A stretch of DNA of 26,986 nucleotides from JBLHOS01 sp047623825. GTDB taxonomy: Bacteria > Pseudomonadota > Alphaproteobacteria > Rhodobacterales > Rhodobacteraceae. The notes under the pieces were generated by a model that was given only the letters and a program-made list of their open reading frames with translations, searched no databases and had not been told where the DNA came from. Below, piece after piece: positions 1 through 8,071 of the stretch (position 1 is the first letter of the stretch; every line of letters begins with the position of its first letter). The stretch covers positions 1 through 26,986 of the forward strand of contig JBLHOS010000038.1 in the NCBI GenBank assembly GCA_047623825.1, read 5' to 3'. The translations under genes and the position numbers were made by a program.

Positions 1-44
1 TGACTCAAGGGGTGGCCAAATTGGATGGTCTTGCAAGCTTTGCT

Positions 45-74
45 TTGACAGAATCGACTTTGGCGGCCTAGAAC
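45..74 (+). promoter_or_regulatory. Candidate sigma-70-type promoter for the leucine-degradation operon
   Basis: A perfect TTGACA lies at 45-50. A weak -10 candidate follows, either CTAGAA at 68-73 (17-bp spacer) or TAGAAC at 69-74 (18-bp spacer). Transcription would start near 80, about 25 bases before the ivd start codon. The -35 box is clear and the -10 box is poor, so this is an inference from sequence only. The 106 bases before ivd hold no gene that I can see. Confidence 0.4.
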
Positions 75-88
75 TGAACAAGCGTTCA
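75..88. promoter_or_regulatory. Operator-like inverted repeat upstream of ivd
   Basis: The sequence TGAAC, a 4-base spacer AAGC, then GTTCA is a perfect 5-bp inverted repeat. It directly follows the candidate -10 box, so it would cover the transcription start. GAAC/GTTC dyads of this shape resemble operators of acyl-CoA-responsive TetR-family repressors such as PsrA. Which regulator binds here is unknown, and no regulator gene is present in the window. Confidence 0.35.
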
Positions 89-106
89 ATTAAGGGAGGG
101 GCGGCG

Positions 107-1270
107 ATGTTTCACGCATCCATGCAGTTTGATCTAGGCGAAGACGTCAACGCGTTGCGCGAAATGGTGCATCGTTGGGCGCAAGACCGGATCAAACCGA
201 TGGCCGCTGAGATCGACAGATCCAACGCATTTCCGCCTGAGTTGTGGTCTGAGATGGGGCAATTGGGGTTGCTGGGCATCACCGTCGACGAAGAGTATGG
301 CGGTGCTGGCATGTCCTATCTGGCCCATACAGTCGCGGTTGAGGAAATCGCGCGGGCCAGTGCGTCGGTCTCATTGTCATACGGCGCGCATTCAAATCTG
401 TGTGTGAACCAGATCAAGTTGAATGGCACGACCGCGCAAAAGGCCAAGTACCTTCCGGGCTTGATCTCGGGCCAACATGTTGGGGCGCTGGCGATGTCAG
501 AGGCGGGGGCTGGCAGTGATGTGGTCAGCATGAAATTACGCGCTGAAAAACGCAACGATCGCTATATTCTGAACGGTACGAAATACTGGATCACAAATGG
601 GCCGGACGCAGACACATTGGTGGTCTACGCAAAGTCTGACCCGGATGCGGGCTCCAAGGGGATCACCGCGTTCCTGATCGAAAAAGAGATGGTCGGCTTT
701 AGTACTTCGCCTCATTTCGATAAGTTGGGAATGCGCGGGTCCAACACTGCCGAACTGATCTTTGATGACGTCGAAGTGCCGTTTGAAAACGTGCTTGGCG
801 AAGAGGGCAAAGGTGTGCGCGTGCTAATGTCTGGCCTTGATTATGAACGGGTTGTGCTGGCCGGTATCGGCACCGGCATCATGGCTGCCTGTCTGGACGC
901 GATCATGCCATATATGGCTGAGCGTAAGCAGTTTGGGCAGCCGATCGGATCATTCCAACTGATGCAGGGTAAAATGGCCGATATGTATACTGCGATGAAT
1001 TCGGCGCGCGCCTATGTCTATGAGGTCGCAAAAGCCTGTGATCGTGGTGATGTCACCCGGCAAGATGCGGCGGCGTGCTGTCTTTATGCCTCTGAGGAGG
1101 CAATGAAGCAGGCCCATCAGGCGGTTCAAGCCATGGGGGGCGCTGGGTTTCTGGCTGATAGTCCGGTTGCACGCCTGTTTCGTGATGCCAAACTGATGGA
1201 GATCGGTGCGGGCACATCAGAGATCCGCCGCATGTTGATCGGTCGAGAGATGATGGGGGCGATGGGATGA
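107..1270 (+). CDS. ivd: Isovaleryl-CoA dehydrogenase
   Basis: FAD enzyme that oxidises isovaleryl-CoA to 3-methylcrotonyl-CoA, the first committed step of leucine breakdown after transamination and decarboxylation. It passes electrons to electron-transfer flavoprotein. The 387 residues match the acyl-CoA dehydrogenase family length. The N-terminal helical domain spans about 1-120, a beta domain follows with SEAGAGSD near 131-138 and YWITNG near 160-165, and the C-terminal helical domain carries RKQFGQPIGSFQ near 273-284. The catalytic base appears to be Glu247 in GLDYERVVLAG. The position used by medium-chain enzymes (the Glu of YEGT) is Ala here, in GAGTSEIRR near 367-375. That swap is diagnostic of isovaleryl-CoA dehydrogenase. 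The ATG at 107 follows a strong GGGAGGGG ribosome site. It is first in an operon with mccB, mccA, mvaB and the hydratase. Confidence 0.96.
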   Translation: MFHASMQFDLGEDVNALREMVHRWAQDRIKPMAAEIDRSNAFPPELWSEMGQLGLLGITVDEEYGGAGMSYLAHTVAVEEIARASASVSLSYGAHSNLCVNQIKLNGTTAQKAKYLPGLISGQHVGALAMSEAGAGSDVVSMKLRAEKRNDRYILNGTKYWITNGPDADTLVVYAKSDPDAGSKGITAFLIEKEMVGFSTSPHFDKLGMRGSNTAELIFDDVEVPFENVLGEEGKGVRVLMSGLDYERVVLAGIGTGIMAACLDAIMPYMAERKQFGQPIGSFQLMQGKMADMYTAMNSARAYVYEVAKACDRGDVTRQDAAACCLYASEEAMKQAHQAVQAMGGAGFLADSPVARLFRDAKLMEIGAGTSEIRRMLIGREMMGAMG

Positions 1271-1286
1271 TCCGCGGAGCGCAGTT

Positions 1287-2891
1287 GTGAAGATCGTATC
1301 GAACTTCTTGCCGGGGGCCGAAGCTGCCAAAATAAACCGTGCAGCCCATCTGCAGGCGCTTGGCATAGCCAGCGAGGCCGCAGCGCTGGCCGCCGCTGGT
1401 GGTGGAGAGAAATCGCGCGCGCGCCATGTCTCGCGCGGTAAGATGTTACCACGCGAACGTGTGGCCAATTTACTGGACCCCGGATCGCCGTTCCTTGAGA
1501 TCGGGGCCACTGCCGGACACGGGATGTACGACGGTGCCGCACCATGTGGTGGGGCGATTGCGGGGGTTGGTCAGATCCACGGCCAGGACGTGATGATCGT
1601 GTGCAACGATGCGACTGTAAAGGGCGGCACGTATTATCCGATTACCGTAAAAAAGCACCTGCGCGCCCAAGAGATCGCTGAGGAATGCCATCTGCCCTGT
1701 ATCTATCTTGTTGATAGCGGTGGGGCGAACCTGCCCAATCAGGATGAGGTGTTCCCTGACCGTGATCATTTTGGCCGGATCTTTTATAATCAGGCAAGGA
1801 TGAGTGCCAAGGGCATCGCGCAGATCGCGGTGGTCATGGGGTCTTGTACGGCCGGCGGGGCCTATGTGCCTGCGATGTCTGACGTCACGATTATTGTCAA
1901 AAACCAAGGGACCATCTTTCTGGCGGGCCCGCCATTGGTCAAGGCAGCAACAGGTGAAGTGGTAACGGCCGAGGATCTGGGTGGCGGCGATGTGCATACG
2001 CGCCTGTCTGGCGTCGCCGATTATCTGGCTGAGGATGACACGCATGCATTGGCCTTGGCGCGCCAAGCCGTAGGCTCATTGAACCGCAGTCACCCCAAGA
2101 CCGTGAACTGGGCAAATCCTGAGGAGCCCGCCTATGATCCAGAGGAATTATTGGGCGTCGTTCCGGCGTCGCTGACCACGCCTTATGATATTCGCGAAGT
2201 GATCGCGCGGGTTGTCGACGGGTCCCGATTTGATGAATTCAAGCCGCGCTTTGGCGAAACTTTGGTCACTGGGTTTGCCCATATCAGAGGCTGCCCGGTG
2301 GGCATTGTCGCCAATAATGGTGTGCTGCTGTCAGAGGCGGCGCAAAAGGGCGCGCATTTCATTGAGCTATGTTCGCAACGCGCGATCCCCTTGGTGTTTT
2401 TGCAAAATATCACTGGTTTCATGGTCGGTCGCAAATATGAGAATGAAGGCATCGCCCGGCACGGCGCCAAGATGGTGACGGCCGTTGCCACGACCAACGT
2501 GCCCAAGGTTACCATGGTGATAGGTGGATCATTTGGGGCTGGAAATTATGGCATGGCGGGGCGGGCGTATCAGCCGCGGTTCATGTGGTCATGGCCCAAC
2601 TCGCGGATCTCGGTCATGGGCGGCGCGCAGGCCGCGGGCGTTCTTGCGACCGTCAAGCGCGACGGGATCGAGCGGGCGGGTGGCACATGGTCGTCCGAGG
2701 AAGAAGCCGCATTCAAGCAACCGACAATTGATATGTTTGAGCAGCAGAGCCATCCACTTTATGCCTCAGCCCGGCTGTGGGATGACGGGATCATTGATCC
2801 ACGCAAAACCCGGGATGTGCTGTATCTGAGCCTGTTGGCCGCCCTGAACGCCCCGATTGAGGAGACACGTTTCGGCGTGTTTCGGATGTGA
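1287..2891 (+). CDS. mccB: Methylcrotonoyl-CoA carboxylase, carboxyltransferase (beta) subunit
   Basis: Transfers the carboxyl group from carboxybiotin on the alpha subunit to 3-methylcrotonyl-CoA, giving 3-methylglutaconyl-CoA. The 534 residues match the usual beta-subunit length of about 535. Two crotonase-like carboxyltransferase halves are visible. The N-terminal half includes GGTYYPITVKKHLRAQEIA and the CoA/oxyanion region MGSCTAGGAYVPAMSD. The C-terminal half includes FLQNITGFMVGRKYE, GGSFGAGNYGMAGRAY and MGGAQAAGVL. The MCC-type motifs, the partner mccA downstream and ivd upstream favour methylcrotonoyl- over propionyl-CoA carboxylase. It starts with GTG at 1287, 16 bases after the ivd stop, behind CGGAG at 1275-1279 with a 7-base spacer. 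No in-frame ATG fits better. Confidence 0.96.
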   Translation: MKIVSNFLPGAEAAKINRAAHLQALGIASEAAALAAAGGGEKSRARHVSRGKMLPRERVANLLDPGSPFLEIGATAGHGMYDGAAPCGGAIAGVGQIHGQDVMIVCNDATVKGGTYYPITVKKHLRAQEIAEECHLPCIYLVDSGGANLPNQDEVFPDRDHFGRIFYNQARMSAKGIAQIAVVMGSCTAGGAYVPAMSDVTIIVKNQGTIFLAGPPLVKAATGEVVTAEDLGGGDVHTRLSGVADYLAEDDTHALALARQAVGSLNRSHPKTVNWANPEEPAYDPEELLGVVPASLTTPYDIREVIARVVDGSRFDEFKPRFGETLVTGFAHIRGCPVGIVANNGVLLSEAAQKGAHFIELCSQRAIPLVFLQNITGFMVGRKYENEGIARHGAKMVTAVATTNVPKVTMVIGGSFGAGNYGMAGRAYQPRFMWSWPNSRISVMGGAQAAGVLATVKRDGIERAGGTWSSEEEAAFKQPTIDMFEQQSHPLYASARLWDDGIIDPRKTRDVLYLSLLAALNAPIEETRFGVFRM

Positions 2892-2967
2892 AAATGCGGC
2901 CCACACATCCCACGCAAAAGTCATACACACCCAATGCATATGTGGTCGCCTGTTTAGGCCGCCAGAC

Positions 2968-2993
2968 TTTGAGTATTTTGGCCAAGAAAAAGG
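2968..2993 (+). repeat. Copy 1 of a short intergenic element shared with the nuoD-nuoE gap
   Basis: The 26-base stretch begins TTTGAGTATTTT, continues with GGCC and ends AAGAAAAAGG. Its reverse complement recurs at 11181-11206. The core GAGTATTTT..CCAAGAAAAAGG matches at 21 of 23 positions. The element ends just before the mccA start, and its AAGGG tail may act as the mccA ribosome site. It contains the perfect palindrome TTGGCCAA. From memory, AT-rich GAGTATTT elements are common between genes in Rhodobacterales. I cannot confirm this here. Confidence 0.6.
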
Positions 2994-3000
2994 GCAAGTA

Positions 3001-4947
3001 ATGTTCAGCAAGATCCTGATTGCCAACCGCGGCGAAATTGCCTGTCGGGTCATCGACACGTGCCGAAAATTGGGCGTTGCAACCGTGGCAGTGCACTCGG
3101 ATGTCGATGCCACAGCGCGCCATGTCGAAATGGCTGATCAGGCGGTGTTGATCGGGGCGGCCGCCCCGTCGCAAAGCTATCTTCGCGGTGATGTGATCAT
3201 TCAGGCAGCCTTGGACACTGGTGCGCAGGCGATCCATCCAGGATATGGATTTTTGTCCGAGAATCCCGATTTTGTGGAGGCCGTTGAGGCGGCAGGCCTG
3301 GTCTTTATCGGACCGTCCGCATCAGCGATCCGCAAGATGGGTCTGAAAGATGCCGCCAAGGTGCTGATGGATCAGGCCGGAGTACCAGTTGTCCCGGGCT
3401 ATCACGGTGCGGATCAAGATCCGGGACATCTGAAGGTTGAGGCGGCACGCATCGGGTATCCGGTTTTGATAAAGGCGGTTGCGGGCGGTGGCGGCAAGGG
3501 CATGCGCAAGGTTGAGGACGCGGCAGGGTTCATCAATGCCTTGGAAAGCGCCAAGGCAGAGGCGTTGGGCGCATTCGGTAATGATGATGTTCTGGTTGAA
3601 AAATACGTCAACACGCCGCGTCATATTGAGATCCAGGTCTTTGGTGATGGCACCTCAGCGGTTCATTTGTTTGAGCGCGATTGCTCGTTGCAACGGCGGC
3701 ACCAGAAAGTGATTGAGGAAGCTCCGGCCCCCGGCATGACACCCCAGATGCGGGCCGAGATGGGCCAAGCGGCGGTACGGGCGGCTGAGGCGATCGGATA
3801 TTGTGGCGCGGGCACGGTTGAATTTATCGTTGATGCCAGCGATGGGCTGCGGCTTGACAGGTTCTATTTCATGGAGATGAATACGCGGCTGCAGGTTGAG
3901 CATCCGGTGACGGAGGCCGTGACGGGGGTTGATCTGGTTGAATGGCAGCTTCGCGTGGCGTCGGGTGAAAGCCTGCCTTGTCAGCAAAGCGAGTTGCACC
4001 TGCACGGGCATTCATTTGAGGCGCGGCTGTATGCCGAGGATGTGCCCAAGGGTTTTTTGCCGGCCACAGGGACGCTGGACCATCTGTCATTTGCCCCCAA
4101 TGTGCGGGCCGAAACTGGCGTTCGGGCCGGCGATGAGATCAGCCCGTGGTATGACCCGATGATTGCCAAACTGGTGGTTCACGGGGCCACGCGCGCGGTG
4201 GCGTTGCAAAAGATGGCGCGGGCGCTGGCGCAGACCGAAGTGGCAGGCTCGGTCACCAATCTGGCGTTCCTGCGAAACCTAGTGACGCATCCAGATTTTG
4301 TTGCCGGCAACGTGGATACTGGCCTGATTGAACGCTCAATCACTGCACTTAGCGAGGATCCGGTGGCATGTACCCGGACCCGGTCTTTAGCGGCATTGGC
4401 GGCCCTTGGGTTGCATAAAACGGACGACGCGACGCGTGGGTTTAGCCTTTGGGCGCCACTGGTTCAAACGGTGCAGCTCCGTTTGGGCGATGACGAGATT
4501 ACGGCGCGGACATCAACCCTTGGGCCGGGGCAGTTCAGCGTTGATCTGGGCGAGGTTCAGCACCAGTTGCAGCATGACGGACAAGCGTGGCGGATCGATG
4601 GAGCGCTGATCCCTGCCCACGTGGTTCGGCACGCGTCCGGCGTCAGTGTTTTTTGGGGAAATGGCTATCATTTCGGCGTGATTGATCCGTTAGATGTGGT
4701 TGGCGAAGAGGTTGTAGGTGCCGCGGTGATTGAGGCGCCAATGCCGGGCTTGGTCAAGGCGGTCTTTGTGGTGGCAGGCACGGTAGTGGCCAAGGGGGAC
4801 CGGTTGGCGATCTTGGAGGCGATGAAGATGGAGCATACATTGACGGCAGGCCGGGACGGTATCGTCGCCGAGGTTCTGGTCATTGAGGGTGCGCAAGTCA
4901 GCGCCGGGGCCGCCTTGGTGCGCCTAGAAGATGAGGACGAGACATGA
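3001..4947 (+). CDS. mccA: Methylcrotonoyl-CoA carboxylase, biotin-carrying (alpha) subunit
   Basis: ATP-dependent biotin carboxylase fused to its biotin carrier. It loads CO2 onto biotin for mccB. The 648 residues run as follows: biotin carboxylase N-domain (FSKILIANRGEIACRV, about 2-110), ATP-grasp with the glycine-rich loop AGGGGKGM near 161-168, the active-site stretch EMNTRLQVEHPVTE near 292-305, the carboxylase C-domain to about 445, a middle domain, and a biotinyl domain with EAMKMEH. Lys609 is the predicted biotin site. The ATG at 3001 was chosen because family homology begins there. An in-frame upstream start at 2857 would overlap mccB and add unrelated residues. A 109-bp gap separates it from mccB, unusually long for this operon, and holds a repeated element. 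Its stop overlaps the next start as ATGA. Confidence 0.96.
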   Translation: MFSKILIANRGEIACRVIDTCRKLGVATVAVHSDVDATARHVEMADQAVLIGAAAPSQSYLRGDVIIQAALDTGAQAIHPGYGFLSENPDFVEAVEAAGLVFIGPSASAIRKMGLKDAAKVLMDQAGVPVVPGYHGADQDPGHLKVEAARIGYPVLIKAVAGGGGKGMRKVEDAAGFINALESAKAEALGAFGNDDVLVEKYVNTPRHIEIQVFGDGTSAVHLFERDCSLQRRHQKVIEEAPAPGMTPQMRAEMGQAAVRAAEAIGYCGAGTVEFIVDASDGLRLDRFYFMEMNTRLQVEHPVTEAVTGVDLVEWQLRVASGESLPCQQSELHLHGHSFEARLYAEDVPKGFLPATGTLDHLSFAPNVRAETGVRAGDEISPWYDPMIAKLVVHGATRAVALQKMARALAQTEVAGSVTNLAFLRNLVTHPDFVAGNVDTGLIERSITALSEDPVACTRTRSLAALAALGLHKTDDATRGFSLWAPLVQTVQLRLGDDEITARTSTLGPGQFSVDLGEVQHQLQHDGQAWRIDGALIPAHVVRHASGVSVFWGNGYHFGVIDPLDVVGEEVVGAAVIEAPMPGLVKAVFVVAGTVVAKGDRLAILEAMKMEHTLTAGRDGIVAEVLVIEGAQVSAGAALVRLEDEDET

Positions 4948-5600
4948 TCAGATTACACCACTGCCCCCAGTCCAGATCGATGCGCAGCCTGTGGTTGCTG
5001 CATGAGCTGGGTATTCCGTTTGAGCTGATCGAATGGCCGTTCGACAAGACCCTGCGCAGCCTAGAATTTTTGGCGCTGAACCCTGCTGGACGGGTGCCAG
5101 CACTGGAATTAGACGGCCAGACCATCTGGGAAACTGGAGCCATAACGGAGCTGCTGTGTGAGCTATATCCGCACACAGGGCTTGGGCGATTTGCAGGCGA
5201 TCCGGAGCGGGCGCAATGGCTGATCTGGGTGCACTTCGCGGAGACCATCAGCCAGCATTCTGCGGCTTTGACCCAACAGCATGTTGCGCTTTACGACGAT
5301 ACCATGCGCTCCCCGATCATCATGAAAATTGAGGCACGCCGGATCGAGAAATGCTATGACGCATTGGAGCAGCGACTGGAGGGGCGCGATTATCTGCTGG
5401 ATAGTGGGTTTTCGGCGGCCGATATCTCGGTCGGGCAGGCGGTCTATATGGCGCGCCACTTTGCCAAGACGGAACCCTTTGAGCGGTTGCAGGCGTGGTA
5501 TGATCGGATCACAGCCCGGCCCGGATTTGTCGCCTCATTGCCGATTGATCCCAAGGTCAGATTGTATCTGCGTGACTATTTTGAACCTTGGGTCGGGTAA
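4944..5600 (+). CDS. Glutathione S-transferase family protein
   Basis: A 218-residue protein of typical GST length. The N-terminal thioredoxin-like domain is about 1-80 and includes CPQSRSMRSLWLLHELG, where Ser10 or Ser12 is the likely glutathione-activating residue. It also has NPAGRVPAL with the cis-proline and WETGAIT, the glutathione gamma-glutamyl contact. The helical C-terminal domain covers about 90-205 and includes FSAADISVGQAV, the usual N-capping box. The start codon overlaps the mccA stop (ATGA), which implies translational coupling. It sits between mccA and the HMG-CoA lyase gene. The substrate is unknown. A role in handling reactive enoyl-CoA intermediates such as methylcrotonyl-CoA is only a guess from position. 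Confidence 0.88.
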   Translation: MIRLHHCPQSRSMRSLWLLHELGIPFELIEWPFDKTLRSLEFLALNPAGRVPALELDGQTIWETGAITELLCELYPHTGLGRFAGDPERAQWLIWVHFAETISQHSAALTQQHVALYDDTMRSPIIMKIEARRIEKCYDALEQRLEGRDYLLDSGFSAADISVGQAVYMARHFAKTEPFERLQAWYDRITARPGFVASLPIDPKVRLYLRDYFEPWVG

Positions 5601-5627
5601 GACGCCGGCCGTGAAGGGATGGACCAC

Positions 5628-6473
5628 ATGAGCCTTGTTGAAATCTTTGAGGTGGGCCCACGGGACGGCTTGCAGAATGAGGCGCGTGCAATTCCGACCC
5701 AAGAGAAGATCGCGCTGATTGATTGCTTAAGTGAAGCAGGCTTTCGCCGGATTGAGGCCGCCAGTTTCGTCAGTCCCAAATGGGTGCCACAGATGGCAGA
5801 TGGTGCGGATGTCATGGCCGGGATCACGCGGCGCAAGGGCGTGTCCTATGCGGCCCTTACACCCAACATGCGTGGGTATCAGCGGGCCAAGGCCGCAGGC
5901 GTCGACGAGATTGCGATCTTTGGCAGCGCGTCTGAAGGGTTCTCCAGGGCCAATCTGAATGCAACAATCGGCGACAGTCTGGCCCAATTTGCACCGGTCG
6001 CAATTGCTGCGGCGGAAGATGGCATCGCGGTGCGGGGCTATGTCTCATGCGTGATCGATTGCCCGTTTGATGGACCGACGCCGCCCGATGCTGTGGCCCA
6101 AATCGTCGCCGCCCTGCGCGGACTTGGATGTTATGAGGTCTCATTGGGTGATACGATCGGACACGGCACACCTGAGAGCGTGGCCCGGATGTTGGAGGCG
6201 GTCTTGGATGTGGCCCCTGCAGAAGAATTGGCCGGGCATTTTCATGACACCGCTGGACGTGCGCTGGAAAATGTCGAAGTTGCCCTTGGTCTGGGGGTGC
6301 GGGTGTTTGATGCAGCGGTTGGTGGGCTGGGCGGTTGTCCCTATGCGCCCGGTGCTGCAGGAAATGTGGCGACCGAGGCGCTGGCCGCCCGGTTGGAAAG
6401 TTTGGGTCATCAGACCGGGCTGAACCATGACGTAATTGCCAAAGCGGCCGCGATGGCTCGGGCAATGCGTTAG
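5628..6473 (+). CDS. mvaB: Hydroxymethylglutaryl-CoA lyase
   Basis: Cleaves (S)-3-hydroxy-3-methylglutaryl-CoA to acetyl-CoA and acetoacetate, the last step of leucine breakdown. It is a DRE-TIM (alpha/beta)8 metallolyase of 281 residues, within the bacterial range. VGPRDGLQNE near residues 9-18 carries the catalytic Arg and metal-binding Asp. AASFVSPKWVPQMAD is the second family motif. HFHDT holds the metal-binding histidines. GGLGGCPYAPGAAGN holds the catalytic cysteine of the family signature. I prefer ATG 5628 because AAGGGA at 5614-5619 lies 8 bases upstream. An in-frame ATG at 5619 would add three residues and lie inside that ribosome site. It follows the GST gene by 27 bases and precedes the hydratase gene by 12. 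Confidence 0.95.
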   Translation: MSLVEIFEVGPRDGLQNEARAIPTQEKIALIDCLSEAGFRRIEAASFVSPKWVPQMADGADVMAGITRRKGVSYAALTPNMRGYQRAKAAGVDEIAIFGSASEGFSRANLNATIGDSLAQFAPVAIAAAEDGIAVRGYVSCVIDCPFDGPTPPDAVAQIVAALRGLGCYEVSLGDTIGHGTPESVARMLEAVLDVAPAEELAGHFHDTAGRALENVEVALGLGVRVFDAAVGGLGGCPYAPGAAGNVATEALAARLESLGHQTGLNHDVIAKAAAMARAMR

Positions 6474-6485
6474 AAAGGACCAAAG

Positions 6486-7268
6486 ATGGATACTGTAGAT
6501 CTGCGCGTTGATGCCCGTGGGGTGGCGTGGTTAACGCTGAACCGGCCTGACAAACACAACGCCATGTCGGGTCAGATGATCGATGAGATTACGGCCACAG
6601 CAGCGCGTTTGGGGCGTGATCCTGCCGTCCGGGTGGTGGTCCTAGGTGCCAATGGCCCCAGCTTTTGCGCCGGTGGTGATCTTGGCTGGATGCGCGACCA
6701 GATGCAGGCAGATGCGGCCACCCGAGCACGTGAGGCTAGCAAATTGGCCGATATGCTGGGCACGCTGGACCGGATGCCCAAACCCCTAATCGGGCGGATC
6801 CACGGGCAAGCCTTCGGCGGCGGTGTTGGGATGATGTCGGTGTGCGATGTGGCAATCGGCGCCACGGGCGCCAAATTTGGCCTGACGGAAACGAAACTTG
6901 GTCTGATCCCTGCAACCATCGGGCCTTATGTGGTGGCCCGGATGGGGGCTGCGCGCGCGCGGCGTGTATTTATGTCTGCGCGCATTTTTGACGCGTCAGA
7001 GGCGGTTGATCTGGGCCTTTTGGCGCGCGCGGTTGATGCGGGCGCGCTGGATGCCGCGATTGAGGCTGAGATCGTGCCCTACTTGGCCTGTGCGCCCGGT
7101 GCAGTTGCTGACGCCAAGGCTTTGATCGCCAAGTTAGATCCGCGTGTGACAGACGCCACGGTTGCCATGACCATTGATGCGTTGGTGCGCCGCTGGGAAA
7201 GCGAAGAGGCCCAAGAGGGCATCGCCGCGTTTTTTGATAAGCGCAAAGCCAATTGGGTGGACAGCTAG
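6486..7268 (+). CDS. liuC: Methylglutaconyl-CoA hydratase (enoyl-CoA hydratase/isomerase family)
   Basis: Crotonase-fold enzyme of 260 residues. In this operon it should hydrate 3-methylglutaconyl-CoA to HMG-CoA, linking the carboxylase to the lyase. Visible features are LNRPDKHNAMS near 18-28, the oxyanion-hole segments FCAGGDLGWM and GQAFGGGVGMM, and GLTETKLGLIPATIGPYV, which contains the catalytic glutamate and resembles AUH-type methylglutaconyl-CoA hydratases. The start lies behind AAAGGA at 6474-6479. The stop codon overlaps the stop of the convergent dioxygenase gene within a single CTAG at 7265-7268. Specificity is inferred from the motif and operon. A general short-chain enoyl-CoA hydratase is the alternative. 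Confidence 0.9.
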   Translation: MDTVDLRVDARGVAWLTLNRPDKHNAMSGQMIDEITATAARLGRDPAVRVVVLGANGPSFCAGGDLGWMRDQMQADAATRAREASKLADMLGTLDRMPKPLIGRIHGQAFGGGVGMMSVCDVAIGATGAKFGLTETKLGLIPATIGPYVVARMGAARARRVFMSARIFDASEAVDLGLLARAVDAGALDAAIEAEIVPYLACAPGAVADAKALIAKLDPRVTDATVAMTIDALVRRWESEEAQEGIAAFFDKRKANWVDS

Positions 7269-8071
7269 GCGGCGGGGGCGCCGCGCAGCACTGGAAACCA
7301 ATCGGCGCGTAGCATTTGACCTGCTACCATTTCATGGCCCGGAAATGGCGGCGATGTGGGGCCCGGGCGCTGGACATATCGGGCGTCATCACCAACCAGC
7401 CGCAAGGAAAATGCGCGACGCCGTATTCCTGAGGTATTGCCGCGGGCGCCATGTAACGTCTTGAAATGGAATGCAACCGCATCGCCCGGCTCCATTTCAT
7501 ACTCTACCACGCGCAGGCCTTCGGCGTCTGGATCAGGGACTGCGCGGTAGGCGTCTGCATCGGGATAAAACGCATCTTCAGCCAACCAGCGGGTCGGTAA
7601 AACAGGTTTCTCCCAAAGATGAGAGCCCGCAACACAACGCAACGACGCCTGTTTGACTGGATCAAGCGGCGACCAGAAACTGACGGTCTGGTGCCCCTCG
7701 ACAAAATAATAGGGGGCATCTTGGTGCCAAGGTGTCGGTTTTGAGGTGCCGGGCTCTTTGACCAGAACGTGATCATGAAACACCTGAACCCGGTCCGACC
7801 CCATCAGGCCTGCTGCGACCTCAACCACCGGTGAGGTACGGATCGCAGCCTCAAATTCTGGGATGCGGGTCCAATTGCAGTAATCGTCAAAAAAGCGTCC
7901 GCCTTCGCCGGGCTTAAGGTTTTCGGCAGCATAGGGGCCGGGCATGGCCATATTGGTCTCAATCCCGGCGCGCAGAGCCCCAACATGATCGGCAAACAGA
8001 CCTTTAACCAGAACGACGCCGTCGCGTTGGTAGGTGTCGATATGGTCTTGGGTAATCAGCGGATGGGTCAT
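7265..8071 (-). CDS. Phytanoyl-CoA dioxygenase (PhyH) family protein
   Basis: Predicted Fe(II)/2-oxoglutarate oxygenase of 268 residues. The metal triad is visible as His116-x-Asp118 in TPWHQDAPYYF and His207 in FKTLHGARGN. Arginines at 217-219 (GIRRRAFSLRL) are candidates for 2-oxoglutarate binding. The double-stranded beta-helix core spans about 90-235. ATG 8071 is preferred because AAGGAG lies 7 bases upstream on the - strand. A longer in-frame start at 8167 adds 32 residues with no family resemblance. It converges on the leucine operon and diverges from nuo, so it is probably its own transcription unit. The substrate is unknown. PhyH proteins act on varied lipids and small molecules, and proximity to leucine genes is weak evidence. 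Confidence 0.9.
   Translation of the reverse strand: MTHPLITQDHIDTYQRDGVVLVKGLFADHVGALRAGIETNMAMPGPYAAENLKPGEGGRFFDDYCNWTRIPEFEAAIRTSPVVEVAAGLMGSDRVQVFHDHVLVKEPGTSKPTPWHQDAPYYFVEGHQTVSFWSPLDPVKQASLRCVAGSHLWEKPVLPTRWLAEDAFYPDADAYRAVPDPDAEGLRVVEYEMEPGDAVAFHFKTLHGARGNTSGIRRRAFSLRLVGDDARYVQRPGPTSPPFPGHEMVAGQMLRADWFPVLRGAPAA

Noticed and set aside
1..106. End of an upstream gene at the left edge (the window opens with TGA).
   Set aside because: Three bases are not evidence of a gene. No frame before them is visible.
2857..3000. N-terminal extension of mccA by 48 codons.
   Set aside because: It would overlap mccB, the added residues do not resemble any biotin carboxylase, and ATG 3001 is where homology begins.
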